A stretch of 64,000 nucleotides of DNA from Pelecanus crispus (Eukaryota; Chordata; Aves; Pelecaniformes; Pelecanidae). The notes beneath the pieces are model-generated. The model did no database searches. It had not been told where the DNA came from and saw only the letters and a program-made list of their open reading frames with translations. The stretch covers positions 75,036,513 to 75,100,512 of the forward strand of contig NC_134648.1 of NCBI RefSeq assembly GCF_030463565.1, given 5' to 3'. This document shows positions 34,911 to 47,296 of the stretch, in pieces; positions within the stretch are counted from its first letter, which is position 1, and every line of letters starts with the position of its first letter. The position numbers were made by a program, and so were the translations under genes.

Positions 34911-35602
34911 TGCCCTGCCCGCCCCTGCCTGCCCCTGCCCGCCCCTGCCCATCCCTGCCCATCCCTGCCCGCCCCTGCCCGCCCCTGCCCGCCCCTGCCC
35001 ATCCCTGCCCATCCCTGCCCATCCCTGCCCGCCCCTGCCGGCCCCTGCCCATCCCTGCCCGCCCCTGCCCGCCCCTGCCCGCCCCTGCCCATCCCTGCCC
35101 ATCCCTGCCCATCCCTGCCCGCCCCTGCCCGCCCCTGCCCATCCCTGCCCACCCCTGCCCATCCCTGCCCGCCCCTGCCCATCCCTGCCCATCCCTGCCC
35201 ACCCCTGCTCATCCCTGCCCGCCCCTGCCCGCCTCTGCCCGCCCCTGCCCATCCCTGCCCATCCCTGCCCATCCCTGCCCGCCCCTGCCCACCCCTGCTC
35301 ATCCCTGCCCGCCCCTGCCCGCCCCTGCCCGCCCCTGCCCATCCCTGCCCACCCCTGCCCGCCCCTGCCCATCCCTGCCCATCCCTGCCCGCCCCTGCCC
35401 GCCCCTGCCCATCCCTGCCCATCCCTGCCCATCCCTGCCCACCCCTGCCCGCCCCTGCCCATCCCTGCCCACCCCTGCCTGCCCCTGCCTATCCCTGCCC
35501 GCCCCTGCCCACCCCTGCCTGCCCCTGCCCATCCCTGCCCATCCCTGCCCATCCCTGCCCGCCCCTGCCCATCCCTGCCCATCCCTGCCCATCCCTGCCC
35601 GC
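34911..35602. repeat. 10-bp minisatellite, 68 units in exact phase
   Basis: The units are GCCCCTGCCC, ATCCCTGCCC and ACCCCTGCCC, with a few single-base variants (for example CTGCTC, CTGCCT, CTGCCG). From 34921 to 35600 every unit is exactly ten bases long. The minus strand is a run of GGGCAGGGG blocks with high G-quadruplex potential. Units are mixed irregularly, with the motif G-A-A-A (by first-two-base type) recurring. Confidence 0.98.
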
Positions 35603-36118
35603 AGCCTCCGGCTGCCCCAAGAGTGGAGCCCTCAGGTGCTGCTCCCTCCTCCATCCCTCCCAGCTCGGACACAGCTCCGCTCCTCACTGTCCTGGAGACA
35701 AAATGAATCCAAACGCAGTTCAAAGCTGAGGCTGCCTTGGGGCACAGGTGGATGCAGAGCAAGTGCCTTGGAGCACCGACCAGCCTGAGACCACCCTGGC
35801 TGCCCAGAGGGATCTGGAGCCCAGCAGCAGTGCCAGCCCCCGGGGAAACACCCCGCTTCAAACCCCCACAGCTTTGAGGTGACTACACCAGTTTTCCCCA
35901 TCCTGCCAGAAGCCGTGGTTCAGAAGGAGCATTACAAATCTGGGCAGCAGCACCGGTGCTGGTGGGCTGCCCCGGGCAGGCAGCACATGGGTGCCAGGGC
36001 ACTCGGCCGGACAGCCCTGCCGCAGCCGTCCCCAGCCTCCCGCAAGGAGCCCAGCGCATCCTCAGACACGCTGAGCATGTTGTCAGGGTCCCAGCCCAGG
36101 GACCCCTCTTGGGGGAGC
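35603..36118. other. Non-coding
   Basis: Short gap between an array and a CR1. Nothing recognised. Confidence 0.5.
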
Positions 36119-36514
36119 GATGGAGAAGAGGAGGCTGAGGGGTGACCTTATTGCTCTCTACAACTGCCTGACAGGAGGTGTAGTGAGGGGGGTGTTGGTC
36201 TCTTCTCCCACGTAGTTAGCGATAGGATGAGAGGAAATGGGCTCAAGCTGCGCCAGGGGAGGTTTAGGTTGGAAATTAGGAAAAATTTCTTTACGGAAAG
36301 GGTGGTCAAGCATTGGAACAGGCTGCCCAGAGAGGTGGGGGAGTCCCCATCCCTGGAAGTGTTCAAAAAACGGGCAGAGGTGGCACTTGGGGACATGGTT
36401 CAGTCTGGTCTACCCTTGATTGGCTTAGTGTGGACTTGGTAGTGTAGGTTAATGGTTGGACTGGATGATCTTAAAGGGCTTTTCCAACCTAAACGATTCC
36501 ATGATTCTGTGATG
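36119..36514 (+). mobile_element. CR1 LINE, 5'-truncated
   Basis: It carries the ORF2 C-terminal coding ([23 protein letters not shown]), the 3' UTR and an octamer-type end at about 36497-36514. It shares diagnostic bases with the copy at 40762 (TAGTTAGCG; AATTTCTTTACGG), suggesting one subfamily. Confidence 0.95.
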
Positions 36515-37999
36515 GGCAAGATGGTACCAAGAGTTGGGAAGAACTGCTTGACCACAGAAACGAAGCCCAAGAAGGGGGATGGCGGGGACAGGAGCTATGG
36601 CACTGGGGGTGATGCTCCCGCTCCAGCCAGGCACCTCTGCGCGAGCGGGCGGGCTCCATCAGAGTGAGAGCCCCGGCAGGGACCTGCTTCCCTGGGAACT
36701 GCCGTCCCCAAAGCTGCCACTTCTTCAGCCATTGATTGCCCCAAGCTGTGATGCCACAGTCTGAGCACGGCATGCCCCAGGGAAGGAAACTCCCCAAAGG
36801 GATGCTTTGAGGTGACACTGCCCCAGGAGGCGAGTCTGTGGCAGAGGCTCTGACCAACCCCAGAGTAAATTCTGAGCATTTCTAGGAAATGGGAAATTCC
36901 TGGGATGCAGGAGCACCCCACGACTCGGCAAACACACAGCACCTGAAAACCCCACAACAACTGCAAATGGCACCATCACCGCACACAGTTTGTGTTCAGC
37001 AGCAACAGGGCAGTGCCCGGGCAGGGGGGAGTGCAGCCCCCAGCCCCCAGGACAGGTTCCCATGCGCCGGCGATGCAGCCAGGGCAGGAGAGGCAGTGCA
37101 CGTCCCATCCCAGCACCCCTGCTTGACGGGGACCCGGGGACACGGGGTGAGGCTGGCAGCGGTGGCTGCCTCCCCTCAGCTGAAGGTCAGGGAAGAAATG
37201 GAGGTGATTTAGTCTCCAGCAAAAAGCCAGCACCCAGTGGAAAGCCCTGCCGTTCTCCACGTTGATTCAGAGTGCATGCACCGAAGAGGCTCAGGACTGC
37301 AACACAGGCGGCCGATGCCTAGATCTCTGTACGGGCTCATGCAGCCCGCGAGGGGACACAGCTCTCAGCAACCCCTCTGGCTGCTCACGGAAACTCAAAG
37401 CAGAGCTCGACCATGGAGCAAGCCTGGAACAGCGATACTCGAAACATGCACAGAGCTGACTGACTGCGCATACGCAGCTGCAGCAGGAAACGGATGGATC
37501 TTGGTCTGTATTTAGATCCAAAGGAAATCAATGGGCATACTAAAAGCAGTATTTTCCTTTACCGGCCAAGGATGACAGTTTCAGTAAAATACTGGGACAC
37601 ATATTTTTTAAAACTTCAGATACATCTGTCAGGGTTGGGCAATTTAGCCTAAAAGAGAAACTTTCAATGTGCTGTAAGGAAAAAACTATTTTTGCAATCT
37701 TCCCTTTGGCTCAAAATCTGCTGCTGGCATTTTTTCAGGAGGTAGTGATCTGCACGCTTGAAAAAACTGATGGCTCTAAAATACATATTTATGGTTTCCT
37801 GATATAGAGAAGAACAACAGGAGAAAGTAATGATAAGCTCCATGAAATGTTAGCAGTGCTGTGGAAACAGGACAGAGAGCAAACTGGGGATCAGTGGCAG
37901 AGTCAGGGCGAAGACAGAAATGAAAACGTTACTCGGGCAGAGGCACTGAACCCCAGCCACTGCCCTGTGCTGTCTGCCAGGGGCAGGCCAGGCGAGCGC
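36515..37999. other. Non-coding
   Basis: AT-rich at 37500-37840. No gene or recognised repeat. Confidence 0.5.
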
Positions 38000-39220
38000 A
38001 GGGATGCTCAGCTGCAGGGATGCTCGGCTGCAGGGGTGCTCGGCTGCGAGGATGCTCGGCTGCAGGGATGCTCGGCTGCAGGAATGCTCAGCTGCGGGGA
38101 TGCTCAGCTGCGGGGATGCTCGGCTGCGGGGATGCTCAGCTGCGGGGATGCTCGGCTGCGCGGATGCTCGGCTGCAGGGGTGCTCGGCTGCAGGGATGCT
38201 CAGCTGCGGGGATGCTCGGCTGTGGGGAATGCTCGGCTGAGGGGATGCTCAGCTGCAGGGATGCTCAGCTGTGGGGAATGCTCGGCTGCGGGGATGCTCA
38301 GCTGCAGGGATGCTCAGCTGCAGGGGTGCTCGGCCGCAGGGATGCTCGGCTGCGGGGATGCTCGGCTGCAGGGATGCTCGGCTGCGAGGATGCTCGGCTG
38401 CGGGGATGCTCGGCTGCGCGGATGCTCAGCTGCGGGGGTGCTCGGCTGCAGGGATGCTCAGCTGCGGGGATGCTCGGCTGCGGGGATGCTCGGCTGCGGG
38501 GAATGCTCGGCTGTGGGGAATGCTCGGCTGTGGGGATGCTCGGCTGCAGGGATGCTCGGCTGTGGGGAATGCTCGGCTGCGGGGATGCTCAGCTGCAGGG
38601 ATGCTCAGCTGCGGGGATGCTCGGCTGCGCGGATGCTCGGCTGTGGGGATGCTCGGCTGCAGGGATGCTCGGCTGCGGGGATGCTCGGCTGCACGGATGC
38701 TCGGCTGCGGGGGTGCTCGGCTGCAGGGATGCTCAGCTGCGGGGATGCTCGGCTGCGGGGAATGCTCGGCTGCAGGGATGCTCAGCTGCAGGGATGCTCA
38801 GCTGTGGGGAATGCTCGGCTGCGGGGATGCTCAGCTGCAGGGATGCTCAGCTGCAGGGGTGCTCGGCTGCGGGGATGCTCGGCTGCGGGGATGCTCGGCT
38901 GTGGGGATGCTCAGCTGCGGGGATGCTCGGCTGCGGGAATGCTCGGACGCAGGGGTGCTTGGACGCAGGGATGCTCAGCTGCGGGGATGCTCGGCTGCGG
39001 GGATGCTTGGCTGCAGGGGTGCTCGGCTGCGGGGATGCTCGGCCGCGGGGGTGCTTGGCTGCGAGGATGCTCGGCTGCGGGAATGCTCGGCCGCAGGGGT
39101 GCTCGGCTGCGGGGATGCTCAGCTGCGGGGATGCTCAGCTGCAGGAATGCTCGGATGCAGGGGTGCTCGGATGCAGGGGTGCTCGGCCGCAGGGATGCTC
39201 GGCTGCGGGGATGCTCAGCC
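38000..39220. repeat. 15-bp minisatellite, about 80 units
   Basis: The consensus unit is GGGATGCTCGGCTGC, with A/G at two main variable positions (CAGCTG or CGGCTG; GCAGG or GCGGG). There are occasional 16-bp units (GGGGAATGCTC). Variants near the right end include GGACGC and GGCCGC. Because 15 is divisible by three, each frame reads a five-residue repeat, giving stop-free frames of up to 481 residues. No start context, domain or partner exon supports coding. Confidence 0.98.
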
Positions 39221-40761
39221 GGGTCTGGCAGGGAGACCTCGGACACGGCAGCGCACACCAGCTCTGGCTGCACAGGCTGCCATGACCAATGACCGCTGCC
39301 AGCGGCCCCATCCTGGCAGCGCCCGGCAAGTCATTCCCTTGGGTGACACACACATAACTTATTGCACCTCCTCTGGATTAAAAAATCAGGGAGTTGAGCC
39401 TCCCAGAAAGAGTGAAAAGTAAATTTGCAGAGGACACAGCAGAAGGTAACACACTGCAGAAAGTCATTAAGCCTATCTCTGTAATGCAATCAGGAAATGA
39501 TATGCCAAGCCCACACTATCAGTTCAGATCGGTTCTCTCCATAATTGCCAGCTTACTATTTAGAGGCAACAGAATAATGATGCCAAAGGGCTTAAAAACC
39601 TGGTATGCTTTGAAGACCATATGAGGTATGGGGTATAGGGACATGTGTAAGGGGAGCTGCGCTGGGCAGGATGGAGACAGGAGAACCTGCAGGAGCCTGT
39701 GAAACATAAAGCCTTGCTCTCAAACAAAGGTCTGCGAGCAGAGATCAGGGCATGCAAGAACCATCGAACAGGCCTCGTAGGTACGTGTACGGAGGGACAG
39801 GGACTCATCGTTATGCTGGATTAGTGCCGTGATTGCACCGTCATGCGGTCACGTCAAACAGACGTCCAGTCGGCACTTACTGGGCTCGGGACACCCAGAA
39901 GTTCGGCGTGGCAGCGGTCTGCGGGGCTGCAACGGGACCAGTGCTCAGGGATTACGGACTCAGCATCATCATACAGCCTCTGACATCATCAGTTGAACAA
40001 TGGCCAACCAACCAAACGGGAAACTCTCCGAACAGCTACAGCAGCGAGGAGCTCGCTGTGAAGGCTGCCAGGTGTGGAGCGGCTCCCACCGCCCCTGATC
40101 TGGAGCGGAGCTCAGGGGGGTCCGTGCCGCTGGGTGGGATTTGTGTAACTGACAGCTGGAAATCACCCTTCCTGAATTTGCCAAGACGCAGTAAAATCTA
40201 ACTGTACCTAACAAAGACAAGGACAAACAACGAGAGATGCACGCCACTTCACGCCTGCGAGCCCAGAGAGCAGAGCTCAGGACACCAAGGGTGCCAGAGG
40301 GGCGATCACCACCCCTGGGAAATACAGCCCGCTGAGAGACAGGCTTTGGAAGGGGACGGGAGAGGAGACAGTGCAACTCCTATTTCCAATGTGGAAAGGA
40401 GAGCCAGGAGACTGAAGTCTCAGGGATAATCCCGGAGAGGAATTGGGAGCTGGGCTTGACAGTGAGCCCAAGCCCCTGTAAAACTGAGAACACTCCTGAA
40501 ACAGCACGACAAAACACGGAGCGCCCTGAGAGCATCTCCAGCTGCCGAGGGCGTCCATGCCAGGAGCAGGTGCTCACGCTGGATGAGCCGAGCTCCAGCA
40601 AAACACGCCAGCTTGAGCTGTTGAGGCTGCAGAGCGGGTCTTGGGCCGTGGGGCTGGCTGGCGCCCGCGACTCCGCATTCAGAGCACTGGGCACCTTACG
40701 CACCGTCCGCTACCCCTCCTGCTCGCGGGCACCCGCGCCCCAGCCAGCGGCAGCCGCAATC
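39221..40761. other. Non-coding
   Basis: No gene or recognised repeat. Confidence 0.5.
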
Positions 40762-41074
40762 TCTTCTCCCAAGTAGTTAGCGATAGGACGAGAGGAAATG
40801 GGCTCAAGCTGCGCCAGGGGAGGTTTAGGTTGGAAATTAGGAAAAATTTCTTTACGGAAAGGGTGGTCAAGCATTGGAACAGGCTGCCCAGAGAGGTGGG
40901 GGAGTCCCCATCCCTGGAAGCGTTCAAAAAACAGGCAGAGGTGGCACTTGGGGACATGGTTCAGTCTGGTCTACCCTTGATTGGTTTAGTGTGGACTTGG
41001 TAGTGTAGGTTAATGGTTGGACTGGATGATCTTAAAGGGCTTTTCCAACCTAAACGATTCAATGATTCTATGAC
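40762..41074 (+). mobile_element. CR1 LINE, 5'-truncated
   Basis: It begins at TCTTCTCCCAAGTAGTTAG, runs through the last ~70 codons of ORF2 and the 3' UTR, and ends in ATTCAATGATTCTATGA at about 41057-41073. Confidence 0.95.
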
Positions 41075-42350
41075 TGTATAACCAGCACGGTGACCCACGC
41101 TGAAGCCGCTTGCCGGGGCAGGGGTGCCTCACGCCCATTCTGTGCCGAGGGAGGGCTGCAGGTCTGCGGTGCCCCGCTCCCTGCTCCACTGGCACAGCCG
41201 GGACAGCGAGCAGGGCCGGCGGGAACTGCTGTGCGGCAGTGGGCTCACACCCTGGATGGCTCCACAGGCTCCAGCTGCCCCACCAGCGCCTCGGGGAAAG
41301 CAAGCACCAGAGAAGCCCAGACATCCCCCACCCAGCACCGAGTCAGCAGCAGGGTGCAGGGACAGGGAGACAGAGGCGCGGTGAAGGCAGAGCAGCCGGG
41401 CAGCAACGGCTGCCGGGACGGGGCGCGGGAAAGGGGGCCGAGCACGGCTGGCGCCGTCCTGGCAGCGCATCCCAACAGCCAGCTTTCCAGGAGCAGGAAG
41501 GGCAGGAGACTCCACCGCTTGGCATGGCCAGATCTGCGGGAAGAGCCTGCGCTGGAAATCGTGAGGGTACGTGAGCGGGAGAAGAGCAAAGCCAGCAGTG
41601 AGCCTGGCAGGGAGAGAAGAGTGATCCGGCCCAGGAGGAGCCGACAGCACAATTCCCCCTGGGCCCAATCATATTTAATTTTTCTACCAATTTTCTTTAG
41701 CCTTTTCCCATTCTTCTGGTTCATCCACAGTGTTCCAGGATTTGTTAAAAATAAACCATTACTGTCTCGGGGAGCTCCTTGGCCAATTATTTTAATACTC
41801 CTGGGTACCAGTTATCCAGTTCTACCACTTTTAAAATGCCGTACTTAAACTGTCACTTTTTAACCTCTTCCTTAGTTCCTGTAGAAGTAGAAAATATCTC
41901 ACTGTCTCCATGAGTTTGCATTTCTCTGCTTCTTTGCAGATGTCAAACAGAAATAATCACTGAAATCTTCTTTCTCTTCTGCATCACCCTTGACGGTATT
42001 TCTCTCTTTGCCTTGTGTTAGGTCCAGTCCTATGACAGGCTTTTATTTGTTTCCAAAATCTAATTCTCCTTCTGCACCTGGTACCTGACCCAAGGATATT
42101 TAACATTTTAATTAGGAAACTTCCCTGACCTCAGAAGACAGATATGCATGCACAAAAAAAGGCCCTCAGCATGCAGAAGTTTTTCTGGGGAGTAGGGCTG
42201 AGAATTCAAACCATGGTCTGGCAGAAATGTGGCTCGTGAAAGGGCTGCGAGAAGAGCAGCTCCAGCAGCATCTGCCACCCTTCACCCCAAGGGACAGCCT
42301 GTGCCCGCCGGCCCTGCGCGCCTCCGAGGGATGGGGCAGCGGGGTCCCGC
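41075..42350. other. Non-coding
   Basis: GC-rich to 41660, then T-rich to 42120. No gene or recognised repeat. Confidence 0.5.
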
Positions 42351-42812
42351 CAGCGCCCCGGCCCCTCCGGCACCCCGAAAGCGCCCCGGCTCCTCCGGCA
42401 CCCCGAAAGCACCCCAGCTCCTCCAGCACCCCAAAAGCACCCCGGCTCCTCCGGCACCCCGAAAGCACCCCGGCTCCTCCGGCACCCTGAAAGCACTGCA
42501 GCTCCTCCAGCACCCCAAAGGCACCCCGGCCCCTCCGGCACCCCAAAAGCACCCCGACTCCTCCCGCACCCCAAAAGCACCCCGGCTCCTCCAGCACCCT
42601 GAAAGCACTGCAGCTCCTCCAGCACCCCAAAAGCACCCCGGCTCCTCCGGCACCCCAAAAGCACCCTGGGTCCTCTGGCACCCCAAAAGCACCCCGGGTC
42701 CTCTGGCACCCTGAAGGCACTGCAGCTCCTCCAGCACCCCAAAAGCACCCCAGCTCCTCCGGCACCCCAAAAGCACCCCGGCTCCTCCGGCACCCCAAAA
42801 GCACCCCAGCAG
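42351..42812. repeat. 28-bp minisatellite, about 16.5 units
   Basis: Each unit combines GCTCCTCC, GGCACCCC and AAAAGCACCCCG. Variants alternate GGCACCC(C)GAAAGC and GGCACCCTGAAAGC. A period of 28 means the frame shifts with each unit, so the translated pattern repeats every 28 residues (84 bp). The minus strand is G-rich. No gene context. Confidence 0.96.
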
Positions 42813-44744
42813 CACCCAGCTCCCAGACAGCTGCGCTGGGCGCCGGCCCAAGTGGTCACCTAAGCAAGTGCGTTGTGATTTCATGTGTTAATTGGCCATT
42901 TCTCCATCCTCTGTTGCTTCACATTAATAAATCACGTGGTTTGGGCTACTCGGGGTAGTGTCGACACGAGTGTTTATTGGTCATTAAGCACTGAGCTTTG
43001 GCTAATAAATAAAGCCTACAAGGTAACACCGGGCTATTTCTTTTAATAAACCGCAGCTCAGAACTTGCAAAGACACCAGATCACCGATGAACAGCATCGC
43101 TGAAACATGGAGAAGCTGTACAGCGATTATGTTTATGACCTTACCTCACCTCTGAGTTACAGTTTTGAACAGTTTCTCAATCTAATTATCACAGATCATT
43201 TTAATTAATCAGGAAACAGAACAGTGTTGTATCTTTTTGTCTTTTTCCAAGAGACAGATCAAACATCTCGTAGGACGGAAGAAGTAAAAATACACAAACA
43301 AAGCGGGTTTCCCTTCAGCTGGACAAGATCAAAAATATTTTACACAGATTTTTAGAAAAAGAAAAATAACTCCTTAGCCGCTTGCAAAACTTCTAGCCCA
43401 GAGGAATTATTCTGAAAGGTCTTTTCCCTCCTTTTCTACATCTTAGTGTATAAAGAAGATACCATCAAATCTGCAGTGCGAGATCCAGTCAGTTTGCAGG
43501 TTTTATAGCTATCTCTTCTGTGCCAGATAATTTAATGGGTCTCTTGGTCCTAATGTTCTTAACTCAGCAATGTGTCTGAGCATTTTAGATAAGAGACATA
43601 CTTAAGGCTTTGGCAAAGAAGTTTAGATTTTAATTGCTGCTTCAAAAATTGATCAACCATGCTGCTGCTGCAAGATTTCTGTTGAACTTACGAAACGAAC
43701 ACTTGATAGATGGACACCTACACCCCCCCCCAAAATCCATCCATACAGCAAGCAGAGACTAATCCTGGCTTCAGTCATCTGCAGTGCCTCGCGCGCGCTG
43801 CGCACCTGGAAGCACTGTTTTTATGCCGTAATTCAGCTGCCCCAGCTGCGGGCCAGCTGTGCAGGAGCCTGCGTGGTGGCTGCCAAGGACCACGCCAGGC
43901 TCTGACCATTGTGCCACACGCCTTACAGCCGTGCAGTGTGTTTCTCCAGCTTGCATCCCATCACCGCTTCCAATAGTGGCTGGAGAAGACAGAGACCTTG
44001 GGAGATCTTGATGACCTTTTCCCACATCTTCCCACCCCAACTGTATTTCCATTGCTCGCAGGAGCAGCACAGTGCACTCCAGACCAACGGTAAAAGGCAA
44101 CTCTTGTGTTACATCAAGTGTGAACAAAACTAGCCGGAATTCCACTGCAATCTGCAGTCTGCCAGCTCGGAAGAAGAAAATCTTTTGCTAATTTGCAAAA
44201 GGGAATTCAACACGTGGAGCACATCCCTGGGTGCTGCCTGCTCCACCGCACAGGCTCCCTGAGACCTCCCAGCTCCCACAGAGCAGAGCTGGCTGCTCCC
44301 TCCCCATGGGGCCAGCGCCTTCGCCCCTTACCGGGCAGGGTTCCCGTGCCGGCCAGCATGGCACCGCCACGGCAAAGCGGCGGGTGCGAGCCCTGGCACA
44401 CACCGCACGCACACGCCGGCACTCCAGCACCTCCTCACACGCCGGAGCTGGCAGGCAGGAGGACACGGTCCCCGGAGTGCTGCAGGGGCAGCAGTGGGAC
44501 CCCAAGGGTCTGCCTGCACAGCGCGATGCCCGGAGGGGACAAATGCCCCCGTGCAGGCCTGCAGCTCTGCCGGCTGTGGCAATGGGCACCCACAGCAGGA
44601 CAGCCGGTCGCCCACAGAGGGATGCTCTGTGGAGAAGGCGCAGCGAGGGGCAGTGCACCGAGCTCGGCAGCCCCCCCAGAGCTCTGCAGCGCAGGGGACC
44701 AGTGCAGCGGGAAGCCAGTAGCTTCAGCATAGACATACAAGTCT
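42813..44744. other. Non-coding
   Basis: 42880-43700 is a long AT-rich stretch of unique-looking sequence and a candidate conserved non-coding region. 44200-44740 is GC-rich. No gene. Confidence 0.45.
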
Positions 44745-45303
44745 TCTGAGGAGCGACTGAGGGAGCTGGGGGCATTCAGCCTGGAGAAGAGGAGGCTGAG
44801 GGGAGACCTCATCGCTCTCCACAACTGCCTGACAGGAGGGGGCAGGGAGGGGGTGTTGCTCTCTTCTCCCATGGAGTTAGCGATAGGACGAGAGGAAATG
44901 GGCTCAAGCTGCACCAGGGGAGGTTTAGGTTGGATATTAGGAAAAATTTCTTCACGGAAAGGGTGGTCAAGCATTGGGACAGGCTGCCCAGAGAGGTGGG
45001 GGAGTCCCCATCCCTGGAAGTGTTCAAAAAACGGGCAGAGGTGGCACTTGGGGACATGGTTTAGTGGGCATGGGGGTGCTGGGTTGATGGTTGGACTGAT
45101 GATCTTAGAGATCCTTTCCAATCTTAATGATTCCTAGTTTTTACTTTCATTAAAAAATAATCCAGCCACCAAGCCAGGAAACATGAAATTATGACTCTGC
45201 CCTTAATTGGTTTAGTGGTGGATTTGGCAGCGTTAGGTTAATGGTTGGACTGGATGAGCTTAAAGGGCTTTTGCAACCTGAACCATTCTATGACTCTATG
45301 ACA
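44745..45303 (+). mobile_element. CR1 LINE with duplicated 3' tail module, copy 3
   Basis: The ORF2 C-terminal coding (44750-45057) is followed by an inner tail module (45058-45136). A linker (45137-45205, containing AATAATCCAGCCACCAAGCC) comes next, then an outer tail module (45206-45303) ending in ATTCTATGACTCTATGAC. It has the same architecture as the minus-strand copies at 16302 and 28645. Confidence 0.93.
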
Positions 45304-47296
45304 TCATTCAACTCCCGGTGACCATAGCACAGTTGCTCTCTATTGCATCTCTTCCCTGCATAAGCCTTCCCCACTCCCCCCAATTTTCAAAGAAGAATGA
45401 AAACGAAGTCCATGCAGATCACGAGCAGCTCTGCAACTTGCTCCCCTGGCTATGTCACCCTATCAGCTAACCACAGAACCCCCCGCTGTTCAGGATGCCT
45501 GGGCTCAATCAGTGACCAGCCCGGTGATTTTAATCTGCAGTTTGGGCATGTTTCAAACTTATTTATTTTCCATTGAATACATTTAGATATAATTCCCTCT
45601 TATCTTAATTAGTATCAGGAAAATTACGCAGTTCCCTTTTCACAAAAGGAGAAAGAGCAGCATTATGCGGGAAAATGCTTGTAGAAACAAGAAACCTCAA
45701 ACTTTTACCTCAGGTAAATTAGCATGACTTTACTGAAGCTAATGGAGTTATTCTTAAATTATGCACAGAAATCAAAGGAGGTACTTTGCTCTCCCAGAAT
45801 GTCCTCTTTAAAAATGCATTACTTTTCCTCATTTCTAGGCTTCTAGGCACAGGAATGCATTTTTCTGTGATGTGGTGCATGTCACATGCTACTCACTGAC
45901 CCCAGCGAGCTGGTCAGAAAGGAGCTTAACGAGGAAGGAAGAGGAGGATGCACAGGAGAGCCCACCGCGCGAGCCCGAGCAGGCTGGATGTGTCCCCGGG
46001 TGCAAACCAGCACAGCTGAGACAGAAATGCCAACAAAGGATTTTGCTAGGAATTTTTTAACTTTTGTTTCAGTCTGAACTGAACAAGAATCAATCTCTTT
46101 TCTTCAAAACTGCTACTGGGGAGCCCAAACGCCTCAGACTGCCAGTGGGCCAGGATCACCAGCAGCCTCCGCAGCGCCAATGGCAGCAGCGGAACAGTGC
46201 AGCGGTCCTCAGCATCCGCAGAGGGCTGCTGACATCCCAGCTTTGCACAACACCACACACTCCAGGTCCCTGCAAAACCCGTAATTCTGGGGCAGGTCAT
46301 TCCAAAACTTGATCTAAATGTAAGAAAAAGTCATCCAACTTGAAACATTTTGAGCAGAGCATTTTGTATTCCAAACAATTGCGTTTTTTAGCAGAAAAGT
46401 TTACTCAGAAAACTTCCAAGGTATTTCCTGGTACAGAGGCTGCCTGTTAGTTACAATTGCAGGAAACACCCAGAGGCTCAAGCCCAGCTAAAACGTGGAT
46501 CCTGTGCCCCAAGGGATGGGGACGGTGGGCAGGTCCCGGTGCAGCGGAAGGGACGGCGGGGCAGGTCCCGGAGCGGTGGGTCCCAGCTGTGCCCACCGAA
46601 GGACCGAGGGGCAGGCTGCCACCAGCAGAAATGGGGTGGAGGAGATCGAAAAAAGTAAAGTACTTCAGTCTTCCAGCACAGGGACAGATTAAGAGCAGAG
46701 CAATGCTGTGGGCTGCACGTTCAGTGCTCCCAAGGCTGACAATCATTTTCAAGTTAGTTTGCCACTCAGCACTGATTTCGTGAGCACGGTAATGTTACAT
46801 CTCTCCCAGAAGCAGGAACTTTAAGTCTTTTGAAAGATACATGCCTTCCATATATTGCACTGATGTTTTATTGTCAGGATTGCACATCTTACTCATCAAA
46901 GAGACTTTTTTGTGGTAGTAATGATGCTACATTTTTTTCACACATACTAGCCAGGTGTTGCAGTAGGGAAGGCAGGTTAGCTCCTTCCCTGCCTGGGATG
47001 AGCCTTTTCAGCCAGTGCTTCATCCCTGGCTGCCACAGACGCCTCTGAAACGCTTTGCAAGTCACTGAACTGCTTCAGAGCTCAGTTCCTACTTAAAAAT
47101 CCCTCTTCTGCCAGTTTTATCTATCTGGCTGCAAGCTCTTCAGAGCAGCACTTGCGTGTGCAGCACACACACAGTGCCACGTGGTGAGCAAGTGTCCATC
47201 CCCTGCTCCCGCTACAGACAGGGCGAATGCAGATCCCAAATCATTGGCGCAGCCCTGCCGAAGCGCCATCTCAGAAGCCTGAAAACCATCAACCAG
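45304..47296. other. Non-coding
   Basis: AT-rich at 45540-45860 and 46320-46450. No gene or recognised repeat. Confidence 0.5.

Noticed and set aside
34722..35861. 379-residue Gly/Gln/Arg-rich frame resembling a collagen- or silk-like protein
   Set aside because: It is the reverse strand of the 10-bp minisatellite. The composition comes from the repeat and no gene structure surrounds it.
38000..39220. Possible CRISPR-like array because of regular short repeats
   Set aside because: Units are contiguous with no unique spacers, and the genome is a vertebrate one.
37847..39292. 481-residue open frame on the plus strand
   Set aside because: Almost all of it is the 15-bp array. Other frames are equally open, and there is no domain, splice signal or homology.
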